This document shows positions 16,437-25,641 of a stretch of 64,000 bases of DNA, piece by piece. The notes below the pieces were generated by a model, which ran no database searches, had not been told where the DNA came from, and saw only the letters and a program-made list of their open reading frames with translations. Source of the stretch: Dyadobacter sp. CY343 (lineage in GTDB: Bacteria > Bacteroidota > Bacteroidia > Cytophagales > Spirosomataceae). Location: NCBI RefSeq assembly GCF_021390335.1, contig NZ_JAJUXK010000002.1, positions 186,001 through 250,000 on the forward strand, in the 5' to 3' direction. Each line of letters begins with the position of its first letter. The first letter of the stretch is position 1. Position numbers and translations under genes: made by a program.

Positions 16437-17498
16437 TTAATCGGTCTTTTTTCTGATCTTCTCTTCCGCCAATTCCAGGTCTTCCTTGTCCGCTTCCGGC
16501 TCTTCCTGCTGCTTTTCAGCGATTGCTTCGTATTGCAGTGAGATCAGAATCGGGAAATGATCGGAATTGAAATTTTCCAGCCTTTTCAAATGATTCAATT
16601 TAAAATCCGTCGAGCAGAAAACGTGGTCGAGGGGAAACCTCAGGAAGGGGTACTTGGCATGAAATGTATTGAAAAAGCCGCGTCCCAGCCTCGGATCAAG
16701 CAACCCGCTGATTCTGGTAAAGAGTTGCGTGGTGTAAGACCAGGCCACATCGTTCAGGTCGCCGACGACGATCGTGGGTATCTGGCATTCCTTCACTTCC
16801 TTGGCTACCAGCAGCAATTCCTTATCCCGCTCGGTCGAATAAATATTTTCTCCGGGAACGGGCGGAGTAGGGTGTACGCAATGCAGCTGGAACGTTTTGC
16901 CGGAAGCAAGTTCCACACACGTTTTGATAGACGGGATCTCTTCGTCGACCAGGTAACGTACCTCCGTATCTTTCAGTTTTAGCTTGGAATAAAGGAGCAT
17001 TCCGTACGTGTTTTCCAGTGGAACCAGCGCCTGATGCGGATAAGTCTCCTTCAATTCTTCCACACCCTTATGCCAGTACTGGTCTGTTTCAAGAAGCAAT
17101 ACGATCTCAGGATCATACTTTTTGATCAGCGCCAGGCAGCCGGCCGTGTTTTTATTATCCTGAAATACATTGGATGAAATAATGCTTACCGTATTGTCGG
17201 GATCACTTTTCGTTGCCCGTAGCATGGCGCGCTTCGCAAGAAACGTGAAGGGGAAGATCTGATAGCATAAATAGGCTGTACTAAGGGACAGAACTATAAC
17301 AAAGCCGATCTCGAAATCCGAGGATATCCCGAATAGAAAGCAGTATAATATCAATACCAGAACGTTCAGAAAAAGCTTCTGAAGCCTCGGATATTCGAAC
17401 ACGCGGAAAGCCCAGAAATCGTTTCTAATGAGCGGAATAACTGAAAAAAGAACGATCAGCCCGCCGGCGATTTCCAAACCCGTTTTAAGAGAATGCAT
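16437..17498 (-). CDS. Endonuclease/exonuclease/phosphatase (EEP) family membrane protein
   Basis: 353 aa. Two or three N-terminal hydrophobic helices (residues about 8-85), then an EEP domain starting at VSIISSNVFQDNKN (about 104-117), with LLLETD (catalytic Glu), VVGDLNDVAWSYT (Asp/Asn), FPLDHVF, and a final NSDHFPI (catalytic Asp-His). The acidic tail is Glu/Lys-rich. Such membrane-bound EEP proteins are presumed to act outside the cytoplasm on phosphodiesters, but the substrate is unknown. Single-gene unit by spacing. Confidence 0.85.
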   Translation of the reverse strand: MHSLKTGLEIAGGLIVLFSVIPLIRNDFWAFRVFEYPRLQKLFLNVLVLILYCFLFGISSDFEIGFVIVLSLSTAYLCYQIFPFTFLAKRAMLRATKSDPDNTVSIISSNVFQDNKNTAGCLALIKKYDPEIVLLLETDQYWHKGVEELKETYPHQALVPLENTYGMLLYSKLKLKDTEVRYLVDEEIPSIKTCVELASGKTFQLHCVHPTPPVPGENIYSTERDKELLLVAKEVKECQIPTIVVGDLNDVAWSYTTQLFTRISGLLDPRLGRGFFNTFHAKYPFLRFPLDHVFCSTDFKLNHLKRLENFNSDHFPILISLQYEAIAEKQQEEPEADKEDLELAEEKIRKKTD

Positions 17499-17533
17499 AT
17501 TTAAGTTAATTCACGATGGTAAGTATATGTCGA

Positions 17534-19564
17534 CTAACGCACCAGTATCTTACCGGACCATTCCTGTTCTCCCGATCTGAATCTGATCACATGAATCCCT
17601 TCCCGAAATGCTGGCAGGTCCATACTCACTTCCCCCTCATCTTTTACCTGTATTTCCGAAATGGTCTGTCCGTCCAAAGATAAGACCGAAAGTTGTCCCG
17701 ATACAGGCTTTCTAAATCTCACCTGTACCTTCTGGTTATTGATTGCTGGATTAGGAAATACTGAAAATAACGCGCCAGGTACTTTTTCCACACCCAGCAC
17801 AACAGGCATATTAATGCTTGCGTAACCGAAGTCGGCTGATTCAGAGAGCTTTCCGATTCCTTTCAATCTGTACGTAACGGTATCGGCCGGCTGGGGTTCG
17901 TCTACAAATTGGGTATCTGCTGAATCCAGGCTGGCAATTTTAATAAATGTTGACTCATCTGAATATCTTCTTTCAAGTACATATTGATTAGCACCCGCCA
18001 GTATCTGCCAGCTGAGTTTTACCTTCGTATCGTTCTCTTTTGCGGCAGTTAAGGTCGGTGCAGCCAATGCGGTACCGATCGGCACATTGTAAAAAGTCAT
18101 CGCGCGCATTCCCTTACTATTCTTAATATACGGACCTGTAAAAGGATAGTATGGGCCGCCCTCAGGTATGTACATCGGGAGATAATTGATGATACCTGAA
18201 TTTTGAGGGCTCGTCAGTTCGAGCAATATCTTGTTTCCGTCCGCTTTGCCCGAGGCTACCTTGCCCGATTCCCAGTCGAGGAAGAAAAAATCCTTCATAT
18301 CCAACGTTACGCCCGAAGGCGTGCGGTAGAGTTCAGGGTACACCAGCGACTGGCCTTCGTCAAATACCAGTACCAGCTGCTTTTTTTCGGCATTTTTAAA
18401 AAATACCTTTTTGAGTAAAGGCGAAAGGATATTAGAGGTATCTGTTGAATTGTAAAAGTCTTTGAGCATGATCCTGGAAAGCTCGAAGCCATTTTGCTTG
18501 TTTCCTTCGCGCCCGTAATGCAAGCCGTCAAATTCGGCGGTGCCCACGGTTGCCAGCGAAGTTACGTCGGGATATATTTCCGAAAGCCGCCGCTGATAGT
18601 CACGTACTTCTGCGCCGATGGGTGAGGGATAAAAGATAATGTCGATCTGATACACGTAAATTCTGGCCAGGTTAGCAAAGTCCTGTTTTACGAGTTTGCG
18701 AAGCTGGGCAAAGTTTGACGGCCAGTCTGAGCCTTCATGGTAAGCCTCCGTTTCGCCCTGGCGGAAAATATATGCTTTCACGGCATCGGCTGCACCGGCT
18801 TTCTGAACGCGGTAAAGCATTCGGCCATATCCCGTACTCAGGTCAGTAGGGTTTGCTTCGTTTCTTTTAGTGTGATCAAATGCGGAAGACCAGTGAAATC
18901 CGGCATTGATGAGGCAATTTGGAATCCCGGATTTCTGAGTAAGCTGCTTTTGAATCTCAAAACCCATCGAACCCACATTCGTCCTGAAACTGTCATCATT
19001 AGAAAATGCCCATAATGTATCAGCTGGGTTGTAAGGATTGGTATTGAGGTTTTCAGTAATTTTTCCAAATGTCCTGCAAAACCTGGAAGTATCCTGTTCA
19101 GTAAAAAATCCGGTGGAATTCGATTGTCCCGACAAGACAAAAAAGTCCCCGCTGACCACATCTTTCCTCGTCACTACCAGTACCGAGTCGCTTCCTTTCA
19201 CTACGTAAACTTTGAAATCATAACCCGCAAGCTCCGCTTTGATCTTCGCCTCGGTTGCAAATCTTCCTAATCCGGACTGGTAAGTAAGATTCGCCTTCAG
19301 ATATTTAAATGGAGCATTATTTCTCGTGATCTGAACAGATATATAGTTCCAGTCCGGCGCCTCAACAATCCCGGAGATCGGGACAATTCCCTCACTTTTT
19401 TCGTCACGCGGATAAAGCTGAAAATCCTGGGGAAGCTTTTCAAAAACGACAGAATTGAACCGCTGCGCCTGAACAGGTACCGAAATGCAGATTACAAAAA
19501 GTAGGGTTACCGAATTTTTTAACAGCCGGTGCATGCAGCTGGTGACAGGTATTAATGCCTTCAT
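17534..19564 (-). CDS. Secreted sialate O-acetylesterase-like SGNH hydrolase with type IX sorting domain
   Basis: 676 aa. Signal peptide at the N-terminus ending VPVQAQ; the ATG at 19534 (MHRLLKN) would give a more usual length than the one at 19564. The SGNH/SASA esterase block starts at FFVLSGQSNSTGFF (about 141-154, Ser in GQSN), with GFHWSSAFDHT and RQGETEAYHEG further on. A fibronectin III-like domain lies at about 500-595. The last 80 residues are a type A type IX secretion C-terminal domain (FSVFPNPAINN ... EGIHVIRF). It would be exported to the cell surface to deacetylate polysaccharide. Next to a GH43 gene. Confidence 0.85.
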   Translation of the reverse strand: MKALIPVTSCMHRLLKNSVTLLFVICISVPVQAQRFNSVVFEKLPQDFQLYPRDEKSEGIVPISGIVEAPDWNYISVQITRNNAPFKYLKANLTYQSGLGRFATEAKIKAELAGYDFKVYVVKGSDSVLVVTRKDVVSGDFFVLSGQSNSTGFFTEQDTSRFCRTFGKITENLNTNPYNPADTLWAFSNDDSFRTNVGSMGFEIQKQLTQKSGIPNCLINAGFHWSSAFDHTKRNEANPTDLSTGYGRMLYRVQKAGAADAVKAYIFRQGETEAYHEGSDWPSNFAQLRKLVKQDFANLARIYVYQIDIIFYPSPIGAEVRDYQRRLSEIYPDVTSLATVGTAEFDGLHYGREGNKQNGFELSRIMLKDFYNSTDTSNILSPLLKKVFFKNAEKKQLVLVFDEGQSLVYPELYRTPSGVTLDMKDFFFLDWESGKVASGKADGNKILLELTSPQNSGIINYLPMYIPEGGPYYPFTGPYIKNSKGMRAMTFYNVPIGTALAAPTLTAAKENDTKVKLSWQILAGANQYVLERRYSDESTFIKIASLDSADTQFVDEPQPADTVTYRLKGIGKLSESADFGYASINMPVVLGVEKVPGALFSVFPNPAINNQKVQVRFRKPVSGQLSVLSLDGQTISEIQVKDEGEVSMDLPAFREGIHVIRFRSGEQEWSGKILVR

Positions 19565-19593
19565 TTTACGCAGATACTTTTTCGCAACAACAA

Positions 19594-20571
19594 TTACTTT
19601 ATCTGAACAGGTTTTATACCTTCAAACGTGATTTTGACTGGATTGATCAAACCCTTGCTGTCAAAAGTCATTACTTCAATACACGTTTCGCGGTGATTTC
19701 CGTCGGTTTCAGTTAACGGTCTTCTGTGGTAAACTATGTACCATTCGTCTTTGCCAGGTACCTGGATCACCGAATGGTGGCCGGCGCCGGTAGCTACTTT
19801 GGGATCCTGCTGTAAAATTTTGTCCACACGCTCGAAAGGTCCGAAAGGAGAGTCGGCAATAGCGTAGGCAACTGAATAATTAGGACCTGTCCAGCCGCCT
19901 TCTGACCACATAAAATAATATTTGCCATTTCTGATAAACATAAATGGGCCTTCCACGTAGCCTTTTGGGGTGATCTCGCGGAAAATGGTACCGTCTTCAA
20001 AGGGGATAAAACCTGTAAAGTCCGGTTTGAGCTTGGCTACATTGCAATGTTTCCAGCCGCCGTAAAAAAGATAGTATTGTCCGTCTTTATCTTTGAACAC
20101 AAACTGGTCGATCGGCTGGGCTCCGTTGTGAAATTTATCGATCAGCGGTTTGCCGAGGTGATCGCGGTAGGGGCCTTCGGGCTTGTCGGCGACAGCCACT
20201 CCGATTCCGCCCTTTTCGCTGTCGCTCTGAATATCGTTTGCGCCGAAGAAGAAATAGTATTTTTTGTCTTTTTCAATAATGGAAGGCGCCCACATCGCGC
20301 GCTTTGCCCATTTTATGGAACTGGTATCGAGGATATTCTCATGCTTTTTCCAATTGACAAGGTCTTTGGAAGAGAATGCGTCGAAATGCACCTGCTTTTC
20401 ATAAGGCGCGGAAAAGGTAGGGTATATCCAGTAAGTTTTGTCGAAAATGATTCCTTCGGGGTCTGCGTACCAGCCTTTAAATACAGGGTTACCGGATGTT
20501 TTTTTAGCAGACTGAGCAAATAGGGGATTGGTAAAAACGCAGATCAGAAGCAGGAAAAGGTATTTCTTCAT
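19594..20571 (-). CDS. Glycoside hydrolase family 43
   Basis: 325 aa from the ATG at 20571, which starts a signal peptide (MKKYLFLLLICVFTNPLFAQ). A longer reading frame exists upstream but would overlap the preceding gene. GH43 five-blade propeller features: GWYADPEGII (catalytic base Asp), MWAPSIIEKDKKYYFFFG (transition-state region), and YVEGPFMFIRNGKYYFMWS (catalytic acid Glu). Family members cleave arabinan, xylan or galactan side chains. The gene is 29 bp downstream of the esterase stop direction and both are on the minus strand, suggesting joint use of plant polysaccharide. Substrate unknown. Confidence 0.88.
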   Translation of the reverse strand: MKKYLFLLLICVFTNPLFAQSAKKTSGNPVFKGWYADPEGIIFDKTYWIYPTFSAPYEKQVHFDAFSSKDLVNWKKHENILDTSSIKWAKRAMWAPSIIEKDKKYYFFFGANDIQSDSEKGGIGVAVADKPEGPYRDHLGKPLIDKFHNGAQPIDQFVFKDKDGQYYLFYGGWKHCNVAKLKPDFTGFIPFEDGTIFREITPKGYVEGPFMFIRNGKYYFMWSEGGWTGPNYSVAYAIADSPFGPFERVDKILQQDPKVATGAGHHSVIQVPGKDEWYIVYHRRPLTETDGNHRETCIEVMTFDSKGLINPVKITFEGIKPVQIK

Positions 20572-20629
20572 AGTGGGATAAATCGAGCTAATATTTGAAC
20601 CTGGGTAAAGTTCTAACTTTTTGCTCAGA

Positions 20630-21766
20630 TTAATATGCTTCTCCCGCTCCTCCGCCACCAAAATTTCCTTCTCCAAACTGAATTCCGTTCTCCTGGGGAG
20701 CCTGGCCAAGTACCTCTGCGGCCACGATCGCTTCGAGGTAAGCAAACTTCCGTTTCGCCTCCGGCTCGTCAGAAATGCCCTTTTTCGGGTTTTTTAAATA
20801 CCTGATCGCAAGTACCGCGACTATGATCAGAAAAGTGCCTGCCAGTGTGAGTTCTTGTGAGATTGTAAGTTGAAGAAAATAGGTACGGTAGGTTACAATG
20901 GATCCGCCAAGTGTCAGCAAGCCGGTTACAAATAAAATCCTGTTGTGCTTTTTCAGTCCGAGGCAGATATATGCTATTGGAATTGCAGCTGTGAAGAAGT
21001 AGAACAGGTATGCAAATGCGACCTGTGTTGATGCGGGCAGATCGTTGAGCAGTGCATTTCCTTCTCTCACGACAAAATAATTACCAGCCAGGTAAAGGGT
21101 AGCTAGTGAAAGCATTTCCAGTATCTGCTGGCATTTGTGGTAATAAATACTGGTACTGCGACTGACCAGCATGTAGCTGAGAAATGAAAATATCATTAAT
21201 GCGAAAGGTAGCAGTGCCTTACCCAATGCGGATTCAGTGAGGATCAATGCGATGAGTGCCGCGGCTGTGAAGTAGGTGACGACGGCGACCAGCAAATCGG
21301 CGTAGCGCAATAATGCCGGAACCAGAATAAATAGCGACAAAAAGCAATATAGCCACGGCCTTTCACCCTCAATAATCAGGAAAAAAGAGCTTATAACCGC
21401 CCCGACTGCCGCGTAAAGTAACGCATTATCAATGCCGGAATGGTACAATTTCCGGTCCCGGATCACAAATTCGAGCGCAGCCAGAAAAGCGATAGCGCAG
21501 ATGATGGAGAATATGCCGAATGCCCCATCGGAGAAACCATCCAGAAAGAAAAGGGAAAGGAAACCTGCAAAAAAGGAACAGGCGATTGATGCAAACAAAA
21601 ATAATCCGATCGCCACAAATATGCCGGGACGATAAAAATGCTCAGGGAAAGCTTTCTGAATTTGAGCGTCCTGTTCGCTTGTTAGCAGATTTTTAGAAAC
21701 CCAGCCGGCGGCAATTTCCCGAATATAAAGATTGGTAACCCAGGTATTATTGTAAGCCTTTATCAT
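20630..21766 (-). CDS. Polytopic membrane protein, DUF4401-like
   Basis: 378 aa with about ten hydrophobic helices from residue 46 onward and a Gly-rich C-terminal tail (FGEGNFGGGGAGEAY). N-terminal residues 1-40 are soluble. The start ATG overlaps the stop of the DUF2157 gene by 4 bp. DUF4401 and DUF2157 proteins usually occur together in bacteria, often with a GDYXXLXY protein; here the third partner is absent. Function is unknown; the assignment of the DUF name is moderate. Confidence 0.7.
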   Translation of the reverse strand: MIKAYNNTWVTNLYIREIAAGWVSKNLLTSEQDAQIQKAFPEHFYRPGIFVAIGLFLFASIACSFFAGFLSLFFLDGFSDGAFGIFSIICAIAFLAALEFVIRDRKLYHSGIDNALLYAAVGAVISSFFLIIEGERPWLYCFLSLFILVPALLRYADLLVAVVTYFTAAALIALILTESALGKALLPFALMIFSFLSYMLVSRSTSIYYHKCQQILEMLSLATLYLAGNYFVVREGNALLNDLPASTQVAFAYLFYFFTAAIPIAYICLGLKKHNRILFVTGLLTLGGSIVTYRTYFLQLTISQELTLAGTFLIIVAVLAIRYLKNPKKGISDEPEAKRKFAYLEAIVAAEVLGQAPQENGIQFGEGNFGGGGAGEAY

Positions 21767-22731
21767 CTATTGATACCCAGGAATTTTTTGTATTTGAGCA
21801 AAAACAAAATAACACCGATGCTTGAAAACGTAAAATACAGCGTCGCGAGCGTGACGGCAAGCGCCTCACCCAAAAGCTTAGCCAACATATAGGAAATGAT
21901 GATGTATGCTGTCACAACGCCCATTAACAGAAAAACGAGTGACTGGGAGCGGCGGGCGGTTAATATATAGAAAGCTGAGAACAGTAGTCCTGCAAACTGA
22001 AATACGATCTGCGGCTCGCCTCTGAATGAGCCGATCAGGGAAGCGATCAGGGCGAGGTTTCCCCCCAGAAAGAGATAGGTAAATGAAAAATGCTTTTTGA
22101 TTTCTTTTGAATCGCTGAGCCAGCCCGTCAAAGCCAGCAAAGTGCCGAGGATAATCGCCGACCAGACCAGTCTTTGGTCGGTAAAATCATTTTTTGTAAG
22201 AACCGAAAGCGGCGCAATCGTGAGGCCCACCCAAGAAGCGAGCCCTGTAATCGCCATGGAAAGTACGCCCGTGTGGTCAAAACGATAGGCGCTGAAAAAG
22301 AATAGGATAGTGGGGATCAGGACCGCCAGGCCATATTTAGTTCCGAAAATTTCATATTGAAATTGCAAATAGCCTTCGAGCGCGAGAAATGTAGTGCAGC
22401 CGAGGAGAAGGACGTAGCTGGCAAATTTGTTAGTGTTTTTTAATTCGGAATGCTGATAGGGTAGGCTGTTTCTGAATACGGACCAGAAACAAACGATCGT
22501 CAGAATTGCAATGGCGGCGATAATAGCCTGGTGACCAATTGTGTCAATATTCTCGTAGATCAACACTCCAATGCCCGAACTAAACAGGAGAATGCCCAGA
22601 AAAAGAATTGACCTGAGTTCCCAGTGCACCGAAAACCCCTTATTCGTTTCAAATGAACTGATCGCCTCCGCCTGGTGACCGGAAATGATCTTTTTGTTAA
22701 TCAGCTCTTTGAGGATACTTTGCGTTGTCAT
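21763..22731 (-). CDS. DUF2157-family membrane protein
   Basis: 322 aa. The first 35 residues are soluble (LINKKIISGHQAEAISSF), then about nine membrane helices beginning at LRSILFLGILLFSSGIGVLIYENID (about 39-60), the typical DUF2157 opening. Function is unknown. The stop overlaps the next gene by 4 bp so the two are translationally coupled. Upstream (22732-22835) I see no clear promoter. Confidence 0.72.
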   Translation of the reverse strand: MTTQSILKELINKKIISGHQAEAISSFETNKGFSVHWELRSILFLGILLFSSGIGVLIYENIDTIGHQAIIAAIAILTIVCFWSVFRNSLPYQHSELKNTNKFASYVLLLGCTTFLALEGYLQFQYEIFGTKYGLAVLIPTILFFFSAYRFDHTGVLSMAITGLASWVGLTIAPLSVLTKNDFTDQRLVWSAIILGTLLALTGWLSDSKEIKKHFSFTYLFLGGNLALIASLIGSFRGEPQIVFQFAGLLFSAFYILTARRSQSLVFLLMGVVTAYIIISYMLAKLLGEALAVTLATLYFTFSSIGVILFLLKYKKFLGINR

Positions 22732-22835
22732 TCAGATAGGGACAGAAAGGTAAATTAGCAACTTTGAGAATCCTATTCTGCTAATACTCCTGCTAATTAT
22801 TTATCGGCCGAAAAGTTATGCTCACTTGCCGCTTT

Positions 22836-23609
22836 TCAGAAACGTAAGGTAAAGTCTTCTTTGGCTTGTCCGGTACGAAAAAATACAAGTCCGATCCAGA
22901 AAAGGTCTACCGTAAGCGTGACTTTCGGGTGCGATTTGATCTGCTCCCAAGCCTGCGTCATTTCCTTCGACCAGTATATGTCGTCAAAAATGAATACCGA
23001 ATTCTCCTGAATATGCGGCAGGCAATCCTCAAAATAGCGCATAGTTGGCTCGTAACGATGATTTGCGTCGAAATAGGCGAAATCCAGCGTTTGATCGAGC
23101 TGCGCAAGTCTGGCGGGAAGTGTCTGATCTATATTGCCAACTACTACTTCTATATTTTGTGCTCCCAGCCGCGTAAAATGCGTTTCTGCTTTCGCGGCAG
23201 TTTGCGGGCAGCCTTCAAAACTGATGATGTCGGCGGCAGGATTTGCTTTCGAGAAATAGAGTGTAGTAAGTCCGAGTGAAGTGCCCAGCTCGATCACCGT
23301 TTCCGGTTGAAAACGCTGCACAAGCCGGTAAAAAAGTTTTCCAAACTTCTCGGGCTTCTCTGCGTTTTTTGCGATCGTGCCTATTTTTCGCTGGTTGGAT
23401 TTGTTGACCCGCGACCCAGCACCCAGATCAAGAATTTCGATGATCTCTCTGGAAGAAAGTAATTCTTTTCTCAGCTTTTTAATTTCCGCGTAATCTGCGC
23501 GCTGGTCTTTTACATTGATAACCTGATTATACAGGTCAAACAGAAACGGAGAATGGATCGAATGTTGGTTTCCGGACCTGAGCAGATACTTTAAATACGC
23601 GGCAATCAA
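22836..23609 (-). CDS. Class I SAM-dependent methyltransferase (O-methyltransferase-like)
   Basis: 257 aa, TTG start at 23609 (no better ATG in frame nearby). The SAM-binding motif I is VIELGTSLGLTTLYFSKA (about 109-126), then ISFEGCPQTAAKAE (motif II, about 133-146), and FAYFDANHRYEPTMRYFE (about 180-197), followed by FIFDDIYWSKEM. The DANHxYE pattern fits the catechol O-methyltransferase-like/Methyltransf_24 group. Substrate is unknown. It is isolated by gaps of 104 and 46 bp. Confidence 0.82.
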   Translation of the reverse strand: MIAAYLKYLLRSGNQHSIHSPFLFDLYNQVINVKDQRADYAEIKKLRKELLSSREIIEILDLGAGSRVNKSNQRKIGTIAKNAEKPEKFGKLFYRLVQRFQPETVIELGTSLGLTTLYFSKANPAADIISFEGCPQTAAKAETHFTRLGAQNIEVVVGNIDQTLPARLAQLDQTLDFAYFDANHRYEPTMRYFEDCLPHIQENSVFIFDDIYWSKEMTQAWEQIKSHPKVTLTVDLFWIGLVFFRTGQAKEDFTLRF

Positions 23610-23655
23610 ATGAATGGGAGTTTTTCGGAGGTATCGGCAGATATTCCCGACGATA

Positions 23656-24042
23656 TTAATTTAAACGATATGGGGCGACCAATGAAAATGCCGGAATCAC
23701 AACCCGGAACTGACGTCCGTCCAGTACCCGCTCCATTAAATAGGTGCCCGACATTTTGCCGAGATCCGTTTTAAGGTTGCAGCCCGAGACGTAATCATGC
23801 ACATCGCCAGGTTCCAGGATCGGTTGAAGTCCGACAATACCGGCTCCTTCCACCTCACGCACAGTAGCATTTGCATCGTGGATCAGCCAGTGCCTGCGCA
23901 AAAGCTTCACGGTATGTTCACTGTGGTTTTCAATTAATATCTTGTAAGTGAACACGTAATGGTCCTGCCCCGGATTGGAATAGTCCGGTTGATATTCTGT
24001 CAAAACGGTGACTTTCACACCATCTGTCACTTTGGAAACCAT
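23656..24042 (-). CDS. apaG: ApaG family protein
   Basis: 128 aa from the ATG at 24042 (MVSKVTDGVKVTVLTEYQ), which fits the usual ApaG length; a GTG 16 codons upstream is also open but gives an unusual extension. The FTYKILIENHSEHTVKLLRRHW (about 31-52) and the GxVGLQPILEPGDVHDYVSG block are typical. ApaG proteins bind divalent metals (E. coli ApaG affects cobalt resistance) and have a fibronectin III-like fold. Function in this organism is not shown by the context. Confidence 0.85.
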   Translation of the reverse strand: MVSKVTDGVKVTVLTEYQPDYSNPGQDHYVFTYKILIENHSEHTVKLLRRHWLIHDANATVREVEGAGIVGLQPILEPGDVHDYVSGCNLKTDLGKMSGTYLMERVLDGRQFRVVIPAFSLVAPYRLN

Positions 24043-24168
24043 ATGGATTGAGGGTGTTGGTAAATAAATCGTACCCGGCATTACTTCCACTTAAACGAAA
24101 ATAGCAATCAATTACTGATAAAACCAAATCAAAAACATATAATTTGGCCCAAAAAACAAAGACCTGAT

Positions 24169-24834
24169 ATGGATGTAAAGATAGAGCAATCGTGGAAAGA
24201 GAAACTGGCACCGGAATTTGAAAAGCCCTATTTCGAAGCATTAACGACATTTGTCAAAGAGGAATATAAAACCAAACAAATTTATCCTCCGGCAAAGCAA
24301 ATATTTAACGCATTCAATTACTGCACTTTTGACGATTGCCGCGTAGTGATACTTGGTCAGGATCCTTACCACGGGCCCGGACAGGCAAATGGGCTTTCAT
24401 TTTCGGTCAATGACGGGGTGCGTATGCCGCCTTCACTGAACAATATTTTTAAGGAGATTCAGCAGGATTTGGGAAAGCCATTCCCGCAGTCCGGGAATCT
24501 GGAAAGGTGGGCAAAACAGGGAGTACTATTGCTGAATGCGACGTTGACTGTACAGGGCGGGTTGGCAGGTTCTCACCAGAATAAGGGCTGGGAGCGTTTC
24601 ACTGATGCTGTTATAAAATGCGTGTCGGATCATAAGGAAGATGTTGTTTATATGCTCTGGGGCAGGTATGCGCAGGAAAAGGGAGTGATTATCAATGCAA
24701 ATAAAAACCTGATACTCAAAGCAAAACATCCTTCACCTATGTCGGCTAATAACGGCGGCTGGTTTGGGACGGGGCATTTCAGCAAGGCAAATGAATTTTT
24801 GACAAGTAAAGGATTGGAGCCAATTAACTGGTAA
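24169..24834 (+). CDS. ung: Uracil-DNA glycosylase
   Basis: 221 aa, family 1 length. It removes uracil from DNA to start base excision repair. The water-activating motif is GQDPYHGPGQANGLSFSV (Asp65), the second catalytic block is HPSPMSANNGGWFG (His187), and LLLNATLTVQGGLAGSH carries the uracil-recognition Asn (about 123). All key residues are present. ATG at 24169. It is followed by an inverted repeat terminator and converges with the Dabb gene. Confidence 0.97.
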   Translation: MDVKIEQSWKEKLAPEFEKPYFEALTTFVKEEYKTKQIYPPAKQIFNAFNYCTFDDCRVVILGQDPYHGPGQANGLSFSVNDGVRMPPSLNNIFKEIQQDLGKPFPQSGNLERWAKQGVLLLNATLTVQGGLAGSHQNKGWERFTDAVIKCVSDHKEDVVYMLWGRYAQEKGVIINANKNLILKAKHPSPMSANNGGWFGTGHFSKANEFLTSKGLEPINW

Positions 24835-24840
24835 AAAAAA

Positions 24841-24865
24841 AGAGAGCCGGGAAACCCGACTCTCT
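24841..24865. terminator. Bidirectional terminator between ung and the Dabb gene
   Basis: An inverted repeat of 11 bp with one mismatch and a 3-base loop (24841-24865), with an A-run on the left and CTTTC on the right. It sits between two converging genes and would act in both directions. Confidence 0.8.
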
Positions 24866-24894
24866 TTCAAATTTTCACTCCTATTACTATTTTT

Positions 24895-25299
24895 TTATTT
24901 CTGAATATCGGAATTCATTTCCAGCACCTTATCCCAATTTGCTTCATTGGTTTTGATAAATTCCTTGCGGTCTGAGTTTAGTGCATATTGCTGTGCACCT
25001 TCATCCGTGCGGAAAGTCAGGTAATGGATCACATCAAATTCGTTTGCACTTCCTTCTGACTTCTGAACACGACCTGCCGAATAGGCAACCAGGTCTTTGA
25101 TCGACGTTTTCATGGAAGCAAAGTCACGCAAGTGTTTCTCCATATCTTCGGCAGTAGCTCCTTCTTTAAATTTAATGCATACCACTTTCTGCGTCTCAGC
25201 TGGTTTGTGCGGCACATAAGCGCCATAGATTACCAGCATGAATACGCAAAGCGCAAAAACTGGTACCAGATATCCTAATGTTTTATTTCTCGTTTTCAT
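24895..25299 (-). CDS. Dabb-domain (A/B barrel) protein with N-terminal membrane helix
   Basis: 134 aa from the ATG at 25299; a TTG 3 codons upstream is also open. Residues about 8-26 (LGYLVPVFALCVFMLVIYGA) are a membrane anchor or signal. The remaining 95 residues form a stress-responsive A/B barrel (Dabb) domain: VVCIKFKEGATAEDMEKHL, then DLVAYSAGRVQK and VIHYLTFRTDEGAQQY. The family's activity is uncertain. On its own strand it has a TACCTTTG hexamer-type element upstream (25339-25346). Confidence 0.75.
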   Translation of the reverse strand: MKTRNKTLGYLVPVFALCVFMLVIYGAYVPHKPAETQKVVCIKFKEGATAEDMEKHLRDFASMKTSIKDLVAYSAGRVQKSEGSANEFDVIHYLTFRTDEGAQQYALNSDRKEFIKTNEANWDKVLEMNSDIQK

Positions 25300-25641
25300 T
25301 TGTAGCAATTCAAAAATTCTTAAATCTTGTTTGTGCTACAAAGGTAAAACATTCTGCAAGTATTGTATTATTTGGATATTAAATATAACTTATATTGACT
25401 TATTGCAAATTTGAGAAAGATCAGCAAGCAAAAGCGCACTACCACAAAATATAATTTGGTAATCACTATTTGAATAAATGTGTGACGAATCGGTTACCAC
25501 GCGATGGAATGGGCTTTTAGAGTTCTGAAATATGATTTTTTTTAAAAACTGGGTTGGAGAAAAGATAAAAGATGTGACCAGAAATGCCAGGAAGCGTCTA
25601 AATGGGTTTAAGAAGGTTTATAATCTACTCCCAAATTATGT
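25300..25641. other. AT-rich intergenic region without a recognisable gene
   Basis: 342 bp between the Dabb gene and the phospholipase/nuclease gene. It holds a Bacteroidota -7 element on the minus strand (CAAAGGTA as read on the plus strand, 25339-25346), likely for the Dabb gene. No clear -33 partner is found, and no structured RNA or ORF stands out. The rest is AT-rich. Confidence 0.5.
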
